Origin: Thalassolituus sp. UBA674 | Lineage (GTDB): Bacteria; Pseudomonadota; Gammaproteobacteria; Pseudomonadales; Oceanobacteraceae | Direction of reading: 5' to 3' | Length of the DNA: 64,000 nt | NCBI GenBank assembly: GCA_002298335.1 | Contig: DBNK01000003.1 | Location: 24,217 to 88,216, forward strand | In this document: piece after piece, positions 28,623 through 38,210 of the stretch | Layout of the letters: each line of letters opens with the position of its first letter | Position numbering within the stretch: position 1 is the stretch's first letter | Program-made: the position numbers and the translations under genes | Notes under the pieces: model-generated | Databases searched by the model: none | Seen by the model: only the letters and a program-made list of their open reading frames with translations | What the model was told of the DNA's origin: nothing

Positions 28623-28925
28623 TCAGTCTCCGGGGCAGAATTTGTTCTTCAGCAGGCGGATCACACCCAGAACATCCTGATCCTGAATGGAGTAGTAGCG
28701 GGTCTGCGCGGATTTGCGGATGGACACGAGACCCTGATTGCGCAGCACCGACAGATGCTGCGACAGGGAGGACTGGCTCAGCGGGAACAGGGCGTTCAGC
28801 TCACCGACACTCATTTCTCCCTGCAGCAGATGACACAGAATCTGTAATCTGTGTTCATTGGCCAGTGAGCGCAGAAAGTCAGCGGCTGTCTGTGCATCGT
28901 TTTCAGGGAGATGAATGGATTCCAT
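28623..28925 (-). CDS. ArsR-family regulator of the BigR/YgaV type
   Basis: A 100-residue winged-helix repressor: ANEHRLQILCHLLQGEMSVGELN, then the recognition helix in SQSSLSQHLSVLRNQGLVSIRK and a YYSIQD wing. It has a Cys in the ILC segment (about residue 40) and a second near the C-terminus (FCPGD). These are the two positions used for persulfide/disulfide sensing in BigR/SqrR/YgaV proteins, so reactive-sulfur sensing is likely. Its ATG overlaps the stop of the DUF2892 gene, which is transcribed first. An AT-rich inverted repeat in front of that gene is a natural autoregulatory operator. Confidence 0.9.
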   Translation of the reverse strand: MESIHLPENDAQTAADFLRSLANEHRLQILCHLLQGEMSVGELNALFPLSQSSLSQHLSVLRNQGLVSIRKSAQTRYYSIQDQDVLGVIRLLKNKFCPGD

Positions 28926-29146
28926 TATTTTTGTGACGCTTTATAAAGTTCAACTTCGCTTTTTAACCCGAACACCCGCTCCATAGCAATGGATGCCGGG
29001 CAGAAACCGGTAAAAGATTGCTGAAACAGGTTCGCACCGATAAACACGGTGAACCAGATAAAGCCCGGATGAACCCAATAGGTCAGGGCCACAGACAGCA
29101 GGATCATGATGCCGGCAAAGGCAGTTACAGCGCGTTCGATACTCAT
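28925..29146 (-). CDS. DUF2892 membrane protein (YgaP-like)
   Basis: A 73-residue protein with two membrane helices (AFAGIMILLSVALTYW and GFIWFTVFIGANLFQQ), followed by FTGFCPASIAMERVFGL. This is the DUF2892 signature found at the C-terminus of the YgaP membrane rhodanese, including the conserved CP. I chose the ATG at 29146 because of an AGGAGA site; the frame extends further upstream. No rhodanese domain is present, only the membrane module. Paired with a BigR-type regulator, it probably belongs to sulfide/persulfide handling (inference). Confidence 0.88.
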   Translation of the reverse strand: MSIERAVTAFAGIMILLSVALTYWVHPGFIWFTVFIGANLFQQSFTGFCPASIAMERVFGLKSEVELYKASQK

Positions 29147-29230
29147 TGCAGATCTCCTGGTGAAGCACCGGGTGGTTCTGTCTGGCAGCAGCATCCGGTG
29201 GATACAAGTAAATCGTCTTCACTTATATCT

Positions 29231-29245
29231 TAATTTACTAAATTA
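29231..29245. promoter_or_regulatory. AT-rich inverted repeat, putative BigR/ArsR operator
   Basis: TAATTTACTAAATTA is a perfect 6-bp inverted repeat with a 3-nt spacer, 85 bp upstream of the DUF2892-regulator operon and 209 bp before the lipoprotein gene. It is similar in composition to ArsR/BigR operators. It sits in the AT-richest stretch of the neighbourhood. Confidence 0.55.
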
Positions 29246-29453
29246 GGTAATTGTGATTATAGATGTGGATCTGAAACTTGTGCAAGAAAATTCCGTGCAC
29301 CCCGTGCCGATTGTGACTGATGTTGCAAAAATGCCTGTATGTGCCGCAATCCGGCACACCGGAGGAACGAATTCCGCTCGTCTCCGTCGAATGTATGCCT
29401 CTGCCGGGGCAGACGTTACAATCACCGGAGAGTTTAAGGAATCCCGCCCGACT

Positions 29454-30011
29454 ATGTTGCCGAACCCAGTACGCCTTTCAGGCATCTGTATCCTCCTGGC
29501 TTTGCCCCTGCTTGCCTGTGGCCGGCAACCGGAGGCCGGCGTCAGCGCGGTGACTGTTACTGAAACGGCCGTTACATCTCTGTCTGACACGGAGTCGGCA
29601 GCGCCGGAAGAACATACTGATCCGGATTCGTCCGCCGCGGACAGCACAGAGGCCGGGTCTGGGGCTATGGCTGCTGCTGATACGGACAGGTCGCACGAGG
29701 CGCAGACGGCAACGGCAGACGACAGCACTTCTGTGTACGAACCGCTGGAATCCATCCGTGTTCTGCAGCAACCGGCCGGCAGTGAACGCAGAAAGCTGGA
29801 CCTCAGCCTGCCGCACATGAACTGGGACAGCGACGGCAGCAGGGATTTCAGCAGTCAGCGTATGCCCGATGTGTTCAGTTATCAGAAGCCGGTGCCGGGT
29901 ATGAACCTGTCCGGCAAGCTGCACTGGGATGAAGATCAGGAAGCGCCGCCACGGTCTCTGGAAGAAAGCATTACCGGGGCTGAAGTTGAGCTGCAGTTCC
30001 GCTTGCCATGA
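29454..30011 (+). CDS. Hypothetical lipoprotein
   Basis: I recognise no family. The 185-residue product has a lipoprotein signal (ICILLALPLLAC-G) after the ATG at 29454. The frame is open upstream to 29253, but that part is not signal-like. A long Thr/Ala/Asp/Glu-rich, low-complexity acidic linker spans about 25-95. A more ordered C-terminal part contains LDLSLPHMNWDSDG, FSYQKPVPGMNLSGKLHWDED and VELQFRLP, which may be a small beta domain. It overlaps the candidate DUF924 start by 4 nt if that gene begins at 30008. Probably a cell-envelope protein. Confidence 0.6.
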   Translation: MLPNPVRLSGICILLALPLLACGRQPEAGVSAVTVTETAVTSLSDTESAAPEEHTDPDSSAADSTEAGSGAMAAADTDRSHEAQTATADDSTSVYEPLESIRVLQQPAGSERRKLDLSLPHMNWDSDGSRDFSSQRMPDVFSYQKPVPGMNLSGKLHWDEDQEAPPRSLEESITGAEVELQFRLP

Positions 30012-30034
30012 ATGACGCAAGCCGGAAGGAGGAC

Positions 30035-30580
30035 ATGATGATGACCAGTGCAGAGATCCTGAACTTCTGGTTTGCAGAACTGACTCCGAAACAGTGGTTT
30101 GCCAAAGACCCGGCGCTGGATCAGCAGATCAGGGAGCGGTTTGCCTTATGCCATGCGCAGGTCGTGGCGGCCGAGTCTTTTCACTGGCGGAGTACAGCCG
30201 CAGGAAGGCTGGCAGAAATCATCGTGTTGGATCAGTTCTCCCGCAATCTCTTCAGAGATGACCCCCGTGCGTTTGCCCAGGACCCGCAGGCGCTGGTTCT
30301 GGCACAGGAGGCCGTTGCCTGTGGGGCCGATGCTGAACTGGATCTGATGCAGCGGGCGTTTCTTTACATGCCTTATATGCACAGTGAATCCGCGCGGATT
30401 CATGAAGAAGCGGTGCGCCTGTTTTCTCTGCCAGGGCTGGAGAACAACCTGAGATTTGAACACCGGCACAAAGCCATTATCGATCGTTTTGGCCGCTATC
30501 CCCATCGCAATGCCGTACTGGGGCGGACAACCACAGAGGAAGAGCAGGAGTTTCTGCAACAGCCGGGCTCTTCATTCTGA
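30035..30580 (+). CDS. DUF924 family protein
   Basis: An all-helical, TPR-like cytosolic protein of about 181 residues. The DUF924 pattern is clear: ILNFWFAELTPKQWFAKDP, LAEIIVLDQFSRNLFRDDPRAFAQDP, FLYMPYMHSE, and the closing FGRYPHRNAVLGR segment. Three consecutive ATGs (30035/30038/30041) follow a very strong GGAAGGAGG site; the last two have the better spacing. An upstream ATG at 30008 overlaps the lipoprotein gene but lacks this site. No biochemical role is established for the family. Confidence 0.9.
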   Translation: MMMTSAEILNFWFAELTPKQWFAKDPALDQQIRERFALCHAQVVAAESFHWRSTAAGRLAEIIVLDQFSRNLFRDDPRAFAQDPQALVLAQEAVACGADAELDLMQRAFLYMPYMHSESARIHEEAVRLFSLPGLENNLRFEHRHKAIIDRFGRYPHRNAVLGRTTTEEEQEFLQQPGSSF

Positions 30581-30634
30581 CGACTGTTTAACTGCCATAT
30601 ACCGGTACGGGAGCACCGGCACAGAGGAGATTCC

Positions 30635-30877
30635 ATGCCCGACGTTATTCATGAACCCGGACAGCAGCGCTTTATCCTGCAGCAGGAAGGCGCCAGTTGC
30701 GTACTGGATTACCGCATCGATGGCACCCGGATCAATTTTACCCACACCTTTGTACCACCTGAGCTGCGCGGCAAAGGTCTGGCCGAAAAACTGGTACGCC
30801 GTGGTCTGAAATGGGCGGATGAGCAGCAGCTGAGCAAAGAAGCCGACTGCTGGTACGTTGCCCGGTTTCTGCGCTGA
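30635..30877 (+). CDS. Small GNAT-like acetyltransferase (COG2388 type)
   Basis: An 80-residue single-domain protein of the short GCN5-related family. VLDYRIDG, then FTHTFVPPELRGKGLAEKLVRRGLKWAD contains the acetyl-CoA-binding R-G-K-G loop, followed by a truncated C-terminus ending WYVARFLR. Only the core of the fold is present, as usual for this small family. Substrate is unknown. GAGGAG precedes the ATG. The gene ends 1 bp before the stop of the convergent amidotransferase gene. Confidence 0.85.
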   Translation: MPDVIHEPGQQRFILQQEGASCVLDYRIDGTRINFTHTFVPPELRGKGLAEKLVRRGLKWADEQQLSKEADCWYVARFLR

Positions 30878-31606
30878 TTACGCCGCTGCCTGGCGGATAA
30901 ACTCCGCCAGCCAGCCGATCACTCTCTGACCGTCATTGGCCTGTTCAATATCATTCAGAGCGGCCTGCAGGCGCTGCTCACCAATGTGGCTGGCGCGGCG
31001 CCCGATCAGACGGCGGAAATATTCCGCAGAGAATTCCGGGTGACCCTGAAACGCCAGTACCTGATTGCCGATAAACCAGGACGCATTGGGGCAGAAATCG
31101 TTGCCTGCCAGCCGCTGTGCCTGCGGCGGCAGCTGCGTGACCTGATCCTGATGGCTGTATATCAGCCGGTAGTGGCCGACAGGGTTACTGAGGAACTCAG
31201 GCCAATGTTCCACAGACATCGTCTGATTGCCTACCCCCCAACCTTTGCTGCTTTTTTCCGCATGCCCACCAAGACAATGCGCCAGTATCTGGTGACCGAA
31301 GCAGATGCCAAGCATCGGCCGTCCGGCATCGAAGGCAGCACGTATCCAGTCACTCAGAGGTTCAAGCCAGGGTAACGGGTCGTAGACGCCCGCCTTGGAG
31401 CCGGTGATCAGATACACATCGCATTCGTCCATCCGCTCCGGCAACTGGCCCTCAGTCACCTGGTAATGACGGAAGTGCAGCGATGCATCTTCTTCCGCCA
31501 GCAGCTGGCGGAACATGGTGCCATAAGAGGTGTAGTCACTGATCAGGTCAGGGTAGAGGACATCGGTTTCCAGCAGTCCGAGGCAAAGCTCCCCGCGTGC
31601 GTTCAT
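30878..31606 (-). CDS. Class I glutamine amidotransferase-like protein
   Basis: A GATase1 protein of about 242 residues. The nucleophile is the Cys in GICFGHQ, and the catalytic His/Glu are in GHPEF-S. YLITGSKAGVYD and the LIYSHQDQV strand fit the stand-alone GMP-synthase-like amidotransferases that act on gamma-glutamyl compounds or unknown substrates. The frame is open upstream to 31687. I placed the start at MNARGELCLGLLETD because conserved sequence begins there; an ATG at 31639 (MDYLSY) with an AGGA site is a fair alternative. It diverges from the GGDEF/EAL gene. Confidence 0.85.
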   Translation of the reverse strand: MNARGELCLGLLETDVLYPDLISDYTSYGTMFRQLLAEEDASLHFRHYQVTEGQLPERMDECDVYLITGSKAGVYDPLPWLEPLSDWIRAAFDAGRPMLGICFGHQILAHCLGGHAEKSSKGWGVGNQTMSVEHWPEFLSNPVGHYRLIYSHQDQVTQLPPQAQRLAGNDFCPNASWFIGNQVLAFQGHPEFSAEYFRRLIGRRASHIGEQRLQAALNDIEQANDGQRVIGWLAEFIRQAAA

Positions 31607-31802
31607 ACAGAGGTTCCGGTAAGACAGATAATCCATGATTTTAGTCGTCCTGTTGCCGGGGGCAACCAGGACCGACAAACCGGTCATTTAATCTTTTTGA
31701 ATTAAGCCGTAAGCCCCGGAAATCATGGTCTATACTGATTCTGACGGTCAGTACATTTTGATTGCAGGCAGTACAAAAAAACGGTGATCTTGGTTTTTAA
31801 CG

Positions 31803-34481
31803 ATGGTTCTTAATTCCAGCAGGCAAATTCAGGGTCACGTACCCGTGGTTCAGAGTGAAAACTGGACCAGACTGGGTAGCATGGCATCGACAGCAGTCAG
31901 CCTCCCTCCCGAGCAGATTAACTCCAGCCTTACGCTGATTCTGGCAGCAGCTGCCAGAGTATTTTTTTCGACCGACGAAGATTCTTTGGAGGTCGATGTA
32001 AAAGCGGGTCTTGGCTACCTCATGCAGTGTTTCAGCTGTTCCGGCGCCGCACTGTATATCTCACCGCGTCATGGTTATAACCGCTCAGACCAGCTTTTCT
32101 GCCTGTGCGAAGGCTTCAGCGGCTGTCTGAACAGCGAGATGAGTCCGTATTTTCATTCGCTCAGTGGCATCACGCACGCCGGTTATATTCCGCGGACCGG
32201 TGAAACACCTGATCAGCAGAGATTGCGTAAAATTCTCGGTGGCGACAAGCTCCTGCTCCTGCCATTACTGACGGGGACACGCGAAGAGGGTGCTGCCGGT
32301 TATCTGGCCCTGACGTTTGAAGCGGGCGAGAAAGACGTAACGCCAGAGCAGATGATCCGTCTTACCGGGTTTGCGTCACTGGCATTCATGACGATCGACC
32401 GGGTGGTCACGGTGAGTGGTTTTTACGAGCGTGAAAACATGCTGCTGCTGGCGGAAAAAACGGTCAATATCGGTTTTTTCCATAACGACGTCATCAATAA
32501 TCACATTACCTTTACCCCGCAGACCAAAACCATTTTTGAACTGGATGAAGAAAACGAAGTGGTGGATATGAATTTTTATATCAACCGCATTCATCCGGAC
32601 GACCGTCAGTCGGTCGTGGATTCATTCCGTGAAAGCATCATTAAAGGCCGGTCTACGGAGGTGACTTATCGTTTAAGTCTGCCATCCGGTGTACGCCGTA
32701 TTGTGCGTTCCAAGGCTAACGTCACCTTCAACAAAGATGGAGAAGTGATTGCCCGTTACGGCACGGTTCAGGACATCACCGACGGTTATGAGCAGGAGCG
32801 TCGTCTGCGTCTGTCGATGGCGGTGTTTGAGTTCATCCGTGAAGCGGCGGTCATCACAGACAAAGACTTCCGGATTGAAGCGGTAAACCCGGCATATACA
32901 GCCATTACCGGGTACAGCGAAGCTGAACTCAAAGGTGAAGTCACGGGTTTTCTGAATCCTGAGAGTATCGTGCTGTCTTCCGGCGAATGCATTATGGCCA
33001 GCCTGAAACAGCAGGGGTACTGGTTTGGTGAAATTACCGATCAGAAGAAAAACGGTGAATCATTCGTCAAGCGTATGATTATTACTGTGGTGCGCGATGA
33101 ACTGGATGATGTCAGCCATTACATCGCAACCTTTACCGATGAATCACAACTGAAAAAATCGGAACAGCAACTTGAGTTGCTGACCAATTATGATCCTCTG
33201 ACCAGTTTGCCGAACCGGGATTTTATTATCCGGAATCTGGACAGCACGATTGCCGAGATCACCGAGAAAAAGCAGATGATGGGTATCATCACCATCGATC
33301 TGGATAACTTCAAACACATTAATGACAGTCTTGGCCACCCGGCCGGTGACCGTCTGCTGCAGGAATTTTCCCGCCGTCTGAAAGGACGTCTGCGTAAAAC
33401 AGACATTCTTGCGCGCCTGGGTGGGGATGAATTTATCGTCATCCTGCGTAATGTCATGTCACGCCCTCACATCGCTACGGTTGCTGAAAGTATTCTTGAT
33501 CTGCTGAAAATTCCTTTTGATATCGGCATTGGCAAGCAACTGCGCATTGGCGCCAGTATGGGTATTTCAGTCTGTCCGGAGCAGGGTTCTGAAGTGAACG
33601 AACTGCTGCGTCAGGCAGATGCTGCCCTGTATCAGGCAAAACGTAACGGTCGTAATAATTACTGTTTTTATTCCAATGAAATGACCCGGGTGGTCTCCGA
33701 GCGTCTGGAGCTGGAAAATGATCTGCGGATCGCGTTGCAGAACCGCAATGAACTGCAGCTCTTTTATCAGCCACAGGCCGATGGCGGGAATGGCCGCATC
33801 ATAGGTGTTGAAGCCCTGGTGCGCTGGAATCATCCGGAACACGGTCTGATTTCCCCCGGGGTTTTCCTGCCTATTGCAGAGGACAGCGGTCTGATGCCGG
33901 AACTCGACTTCTGGGTCATCGAGACCGCCTGTCGTCAGGTGGCAGCCTGGCAGCAGCAGGGAGTGATGCCATTTACGGTGGCGATTAATATTTCCCAGCC
34001 AACCTTTGCCAACAGTGATGTACTGGAGATGATTACCCGGCTGATCAAGGAAATGAAGATTGATCCGACCTGGCTGGAACTTGAGATCACCGAAGGTGCG
34101 CTGCTGGAACCCAGTGATGACGTACTGGGTATGATTGATGGTCTGAAGGCGCTGGGTGTGAAACTGGCGATTGATGATTTCGGCACCGGTTACTCCTGTC
34201 TTGCGTATCTGCACCGTTACCACGTCGATAAGCTGAAAATCGATCGCAGTTTCGTGGTGGCAACGGATGCCGAAGAAGAGTGCCGGGTGATCGTGCGGAC
34301 CATCATTAACATGGCGCTTGGTCTGGGGCTTGAAGTGCTGGCCGAAGGGGTGGAAGAAGAAAACCAGCTGCGCTTCCTGCTGGATAACGGTTGTCACATG
34401 TATCAGGGGTACTACTTCAGCCGTCCGGTACCACTGGATGACCTGAGCCCTCTGCTGGAAGCCGAAGCCGCTCTGGGGTAA
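31803..34481 (+). CDS. GAF/PAS-GGDEF-EAL cyclic-di-GMP protein
   Basis: An 892-residue soluble signalling protein. Order: an N-terminal GAF-like sensor (about 40-210), two PAS domains (about 215-325 and 335-450), GGDEF (about 460-620) and EAL (about 630-885). The diguanylate cyclase signature GGDEF is intact at 540-544, with an RxxD inhibitory site (RKTD) exactly five residues before it. EAL is intact at 670-672, with later motifs NISQPTF, LEITEGALL, IDDFGTGYSCL and KIDRSFV, so both synthesis and hydrolysis of c-di-GMP are possible. No membrane segments are seen. Monocistronic. Confidence 0.95.
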   Translation: MVLNSSRQIQGHVPVVQSENWTRLGSMASTAVSLPPEQINSSLTLILAAAARVFFSTDEDSLEVDVKAGLGYLMQCFSCSGAALYISPRHGYNRSDQLFCLCEGFSGCLNSEMSPYFHSLSGITHAGYIPRTGETPDQQRLRKILGGDKLLLLPLLTGTREEGAAGYLALTFEAGEKDVTPEQMIRLTGFASLAFMTIDRVVTVSGFYERENMLLLAEKTVNIGFFHNDVINNHITFTPQTKTIFELDEENEVVDMNFYINRIHPDDRQSVVDSFRESIIKGRSTEVTYRLSLPSGVRRIVRSKANVTFNKDGEVIARYGTVQDITDGYEQERRLRLSMAVFEFIREAAVITDKDFRIEAVNPAYTAITGYSEAELKGEVTGFLNPESIVLSSGECIMASLKQQGYWFGEITDQKKNGESFVKRMIITVVRDELDDVSHYIATFTDESQLKKSEQQLELLTNYDPLTSLPNRDFIIRNLDSTIAEITEKKQMMGIITIDLDNFKHINDSLGHPAGDRLLQEFSRRLKGRLRKTDILARLGGDEFIVILRNVMSRPHIATVAESILDLLKIPFDIGIGKQLRIGASMGISVCPEQGSEVNELLRQADAALYQAKRNGRNNYCFYSNEMTRVVSERLELENDLRIALQNRNELQLFYQPQADGGNGRIIGVEALVRWNHPEHGLISPGVFLPIAEDSGLMPELDFWVIETACRQVAAWQQQGVMPFTVAINISQPTFANSDVLEMITRLIKEMKIDPTWLELEITEGALLEPSDDVLGMIDGLKALGVKLAIDDFGTGYSCLAYLHRYHVDKLKIDRSFVVATDAEEECRVIVRTIINMALGLGLEVLAEGVEEENQLRFLLDNGCHMYQGYYFSRPVPLDDLSPLLEAEAALG

Positions 34482-34559
34482 CTGCCGGTGACCCCGAAGG
34501 ATCGATCTGAAAGAGTACAGTTCTGACAGGTAACATATTACCCGTTTGATCGTAAATAA

Positions 34560-34591
34560 CCCGGGCTTTCTGCCCGGGGATCCGCTATACT
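34560..34591 (+). promoter_or_regulatory. Stem-loop and -10-like box upstream of deaD
   Basis: CCCGGGC-TTTCT-GCCCGGG is a perfect 7-bp stem (34560-34578), followed by TATACT (34586-34591), a good -10 box. No clear -35 is seen. A start near 34598 would leave a roughly 95-nt leader, in keeping with the long leaders of cold-shock helicase genes. The stem may also end the upstream transcript. Confidence 0.4.
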
Positions 34592-34690
34592 CCGCCCCCC
34601 TTTTTGTGGGCTATGCCGTTTCACGCTGGTGAAAGATCGTGAGTTTCTCTGACGGTGAGCCCTCTCACATTGATGACACAGGTGTCCGTT

Positions 34691-36553
34691 ATGAGTGATT
34701 CCAATCCCACTGGCTTTGCCGGTCTGGGCCTGCCTTTCCCTGTCCTCCGCGTTCTGGAGGAACTGGGCTATGAAACCCCGTCTGCCATTCAGGCAAACAG
34801 TATTCCGCCGCTGCTGGAAGGCCGTGACGTTCTGGGCATGGCTCAGACCGGTACCGGTAAAACAGCCGCGTTTGCGTTGCCACTGCTGGTGCGTACCAAT
34901 GCCGACTTCCGCAGCCCTCAGGTACTGGTGCTAGCGCCGACCCGTGAGCTGGCGCAACAGGTTGCCGAGGCGGCCAAGTCTTACAGCCGTTACCTGAATG
35001 GCATTAACGTCTGCGCCATTTATGGTGGTGCTGATTACGGCAGTCAGCTGCGCGAACTGAAGCGCGGTCCGCAGTGGGTTGTGGGTACTCCGGGCCGGGT
35101 GATGGATCACCTGCGCCGTGGCACTCTGAGCCTGGCTGATATCAAAGCCGTGGTACTGGATGAAGCCGACGAAATGCTGCGCATGGGTTTCATTGATGAC
35201 GTTAACTGGATTCTGGATCAGGCCCCGGCTCAACGCCAGATCGCTCTGTTCTCAGCGACCATGCCGAAAGAAATTCAGACCGTTGCTGAAAAGCATCTGC
35301 GCGATCCGGTGCAGGTTAAGATTGAAACCAAAACCACCACCAACGACCGCATTCATCAACGCTATTGGTTCGTTGCCGGAGCGCATAAAAACGATGCTCT
35401 GCTGCGCATTGCCGAGACCGAAGAATTCGATGCCATGATGGTGTTTGTTCGCACCAAACAGGCGACTGAAGAGGTTGCGGATTACATGCTGTCCCAGGGG
35501 TTCCGTGCCGCGCCTCTGAACGGTGATATTCCGCAGCAGCAGCGTGAGCGTGCGGTGGAAAAACTGAAGCAGGGCCAGCTGGATATTCTGGTAGCCACTG
35601 ACGTAGCTGCCCGTGGTCTGGACGTTGAGCGTATCAGTCACGTCATTAACTACGATATTCCTCATGACACAGAGTCTTACGTACACCGCATCGGCCGTAC
35701 CGGACGTGCCGGACGCGAGGGTGAAGCCATTGTGTTCGTCCGTGCCCGTGAAAAACGCATGCTGCGCGATATCGAAAAAGCGACCCGTCAGCCCATCGAA
35801 GAGATGGAGCTGCCATCGGTTAAACAGGTAAATGACAAACGTCGCGTACGTTTTGAAGCCCGTATCCTCGATGCTCTGAACAGCCCGCAGAATGCACTCT
35901 ATAAAGAAATGATCACCCATATTCTGGCGCAGCAGCCGGTGGATGCCATTGATGTGGCGGCGGCCTGTGCGCGCCTGATTCAGGGTGATAAGTCCCTGTT
36001 CCTGAGCGAGCAGGACGAGCGTCGCGAACGTAAGCCCCGTGAGCGCAATGATGACCGCGGTGAACGCCGTGAGCGCAGCGAACGTGCACCACGCGGCCGT
36101 GAAGCAGGTCGTGACGAGCGCAGCTCTTCACGCAAGTCGCGCCCGGATTTCCATCCGTTACCGCTGAAAGGTAACCCGGATGTTGAGATGGTGCGTTATA
36201 TGGTCGCTGTTGGTTACGATCATGGTATGCGTCCGGGGAATCTGGTCGGTGCCGTGGCCAACGAAGCGGATCTGGAAAGCCGCTACATAGGTCACATTGA
36301 AATCATGGATCATTACTCCGTGATCGATCTGCCGTCCGGTATGCCATCAGCGGTGCTGAATACCCTGAAAAAAGCCCGCGTCTGCGGTCAGCCGCTGGAT
36401 ATTCAGGTGTATAAAGAATCTGCAGTTCCTGAAAAAGCAGCGGGTACCGCCCGTGCGCCTTCAGCACGTCCGCCACGGGCCCGTGCTCCACGTGACAGTG
36501 GTTACAAAGACGGTGGCTTTAAAAAGCCGCGCAAAAAAGAAAGCCGCGGTTAA
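34691..36553 (+). CDS. deaD: ATP-dependent DEAD-box RNA helicase (DeaD/CsdA)
   Basis: A 620-residue cold-shock-type helicase for ribosome assembly and mRNA unwinding. Motifs in order: Q motif (ETPSAIQ), I AQTGTGKT, Ia PTRELAQQ, Ib TPGR, II DEAD, III SAT, IV VFVRTKQ, V ARGLD and VI HRIGRTGRAGR. A basic Arg/Glu-rich region (about 440-490) leads to a DbpA/CsdA RNA-binding domain (about 490-565) and a Lys/Arg/Pro tail. Length is near E. coli DeaD (629). The frame is open 12 codons upstream; MSDSNPTGFAGL at 34691 is the natural start. Confidence 0.95.
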   Translation: MSDSNPTGFAGLGLPFPVLRVLEELGYETPSAIQANSIPPLLEGRDVLGMAQTGTGKTAAFALPLLVRTNADFRSPQVLVLAPTRELAQQVAEAAKSYSRYLNGINVCAIYGGADYGSQLRELKRGPQWVVGTPGRVMDHLRRGTLSLADIKAVVLDEADEMLRMGFIDDVNWILDQAPAQRQIALFSATMPKEIQTVAEKHLRDPVQVKIETKTTTNDRIHQRYWFVAGAHKNDALLRIAETEEFDAMMVFVRTKQATEEVADYMLSQGFRAAPLNGDIPQQQRERAVEKLKQGQLDILVATDVAARGLDVERISHVINYDIPHDTESYVHRIGRTGRAGREGEAIVFVRAREKRMLRDIEKATRQPIEEMELPSVKQVNDKRRVRFEARILDALNSPQNALYKEMITHILAQQPVDAIDVAAACARLIQGDKSLFLSEQDERRERKPRERNDDRGERRERSERAPRGREAGRDERSSSRKSRPDFHPLPLKGNPDVEMVRYMVAVGYDHGMRPGNLVGAVANEADLESRYIGHIEIMDHYSVIDLPSGMPSAVLNTLKKARVCGQPLDIQVYKESAVPEKAAGTARAPSARPPRARAPRDSGYKDGGFKKPRKKESRG

Positions 36554-36572
36554 CGCGGCTGTCTGAATAATC
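36542..36572 (-). terminator. Terminator for the chemoreceptor (and end of deaD)
   Basis: AGCCGCG-GTTAA-CGCGGCT has a 7-bp stem; the deaD stop TAA lies in the loop. Read on the minus strand the stem is followed by TTCTTTTTT, so it can end transcripts of the minus-strand chemoreceptor gene. On the plus strand there is no U-run. Confidence 0.65.
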
Positions 36573-36590
36573 CAAGGTCAGGGCAGGGCA

Positions 36591-38210
36591 TCAGACTCTG
36601 AACTGACCGGCGATTTTCTGCAGGGTTTTGCTGACTTTCGTCAGCACTTCTGTTTCGTCTGCCACTTCTTTCATGCTGTCTGCGGTCTGTTGCGAGGTTG
36701 TTTCAATCTCACTCACACTGGAGGCAATACTTTCTGACATATTCTTCTGACGCGCCGCCGTTGAGGCGATAACCGAACTCATCTTGTTGATGGCTTCGAC
36801 ACGCTCAGTAATCAGCTGCAGACTCTCACCGGTTCTCTCCGCAGCGGCCACACTTTCCTGAACATGGCTTTCACTGTCCTGCATCACATCGGAGGCATCG
36901 GACGCGGAGGCGTACAGGTCTTTCAGCACCTTCTGAATTTCCTGGGTTGATTCATGGGTGCGGGAAGCCAGTGTGCGAACTTCATCCGCCACCACGGCAA
37001 AGCCGCGACCCTGTTCACCAGCCCGGGCTGCTTCGATGGCAGCATTGAGAGCCAGCAGGTTGGTCTGCTCAGCGATGGACTGAATCACCTGCAGGATCAT
37101 ACCGGCGTTTTCTGAATCGGTTTTCAGCTTCTGTACCGTGGAGTTGGCGGTCTGAATTTTCTCGGCAAAATTCCGGATGCCACGGACGTTACCTGAGACG
37201 ATAGTGGCGCCGTCCTGTGCGACCTGGAAGGCGGATTCGGCCTCTGTTTCAGCACCTTCCGCACTTCCGGCAATTTCAGTAATCATATCGACAATGCTCA
37301 TCACATCCGAAGATACACGCTTGGTTGAGCGGTTCTGAACGTCGGCGGCCTCCAGTGCACGGGCACCACTGCTGCGCAGCTCGTTGTTCACTTCAGCCAG
37401 AGGTTCGATACTCTGTACGATATCGGTAATGGCTTTATGCAGTTTATCGAGCAGGCGGTTGAACCATTTCACCAGATCACCGATTTCATCTTCACTGGTT
37501 TCCGGTATGCGTTTGGTCAGATCACCTTCACCCTGGGCAATGTCTTTGATGGAACTGACAATGTCCTCGATGGAGCGGGTGATGGTGTTGGCGATGACAA
37601 CGGAGATCAGGATTAGAATCACCAGGGTGAAAACGGATGTCCAGAAACCAGCGGTCAGCAGCAGGTCTGATGTCGATTTGGTCTGTTGAATAGCCAGCTG
37701 GAAAGCGTTGAGACTCTGTTTGTTAAAAGCATCCAGTGCCGTCTGCAGTTCGCCTTCTGCAACCGTCATTGCTTCAATATTCTGATCCAGCTGAGAAAAA
37801 TCAGTTTTGCCTGAGATCATTCCCCGGGAAAGTTTATCCGCGACTTCGAAATAGTTGTTCAGTTTGGTTTTCAGGCTCTCTATGTCGGCTTTCGCTGACG
37901 GGTAAACCCTGACAATTTCCGTCGCGTTAGCCATCATGGCGTTACGTATGTCCGCTGCCTCATTCAGAATATCCAGTTCATTCACAGCGACCGAATCCTG
38001 AAACAGCTTTACCAGACCTTTTTTCATATTCAGGTTCTCGGTGGCCAGTTCCAGCGTGGGGAACAGCGACATTTCGATCTTCTCCAGTCGTTCTGTATTA
38101 GCGCTGTTGGCGTAGTAATTTCCTGCCAACATACCCGTGAAGACCAGCAATACCACGGCAGTAATGGACAGAATTTTGTAGCGCACAGGGACTTTGGAAA
38201 ATGACATCAT
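36591..38210 (-). CDS. Methyl-accepting chemotaxis protein
   Basis: A 539-residue chemoreceptor. TM1 is near residues 12-32. The periplasmic helical sensor (about 33-185) is of the four-helix-bundle type. TM2 is near 190-215, HAMP near 217-270, and the signalling domain has an intact tip [23 protein letters not shown] then [23 protein letters not shown]. The frame is open to 38291, but [23 protein letters not shown] at 38210 is the typical N-terminus. It is not close to other che genes. Its sensor is unrelated to that of the receptor at 23.7-25.7 kb. Confidence 0.94.
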   Translation of the reverse strand: MMSFSKVPVRYKILSITAVVLLVFTGMLAGNYYANSANTERLEKIEMSLFPTLELATENLNMKKGLVKLFQDSVAVNELDILNEAADIRNAMMANATEIVRVYPSAKADIESLKTKLNNYFEVADKLSRGMISGKTDFSQLDQNIEAMTVAEGELQTALDAFNKQSLNAFQLAIQQTKSTSDLLLTAGFWTSVFTLVILILISVVIANTITRSIEDIVSSIKDIAQGEGDLTKRIPETSEDEIGDLVKWFNRLLDKLHKAITDIVQSIEPLAEVNNELRSSGARALEAADVQNRSTKRVSSDVMSIVDMITEIAGSAEGAETEAESAFQVAQDGATIVSGNVRGIRNFAEKIQTANSTVQKLKTDSENAGMILQVIQSIAEQTNLLALNAAIEAARAGEQGRGFAVVADEVRTLASRTHESTQEIQKVLKDLYASASDASDVMQDSESHVQESVAAAERTGESLQLITERVEAINKMSSVIASTAARQKNMSESIASSVSEIETTSQQTADSMKEVADETEVLTKVSKTLQKIAGQFRV

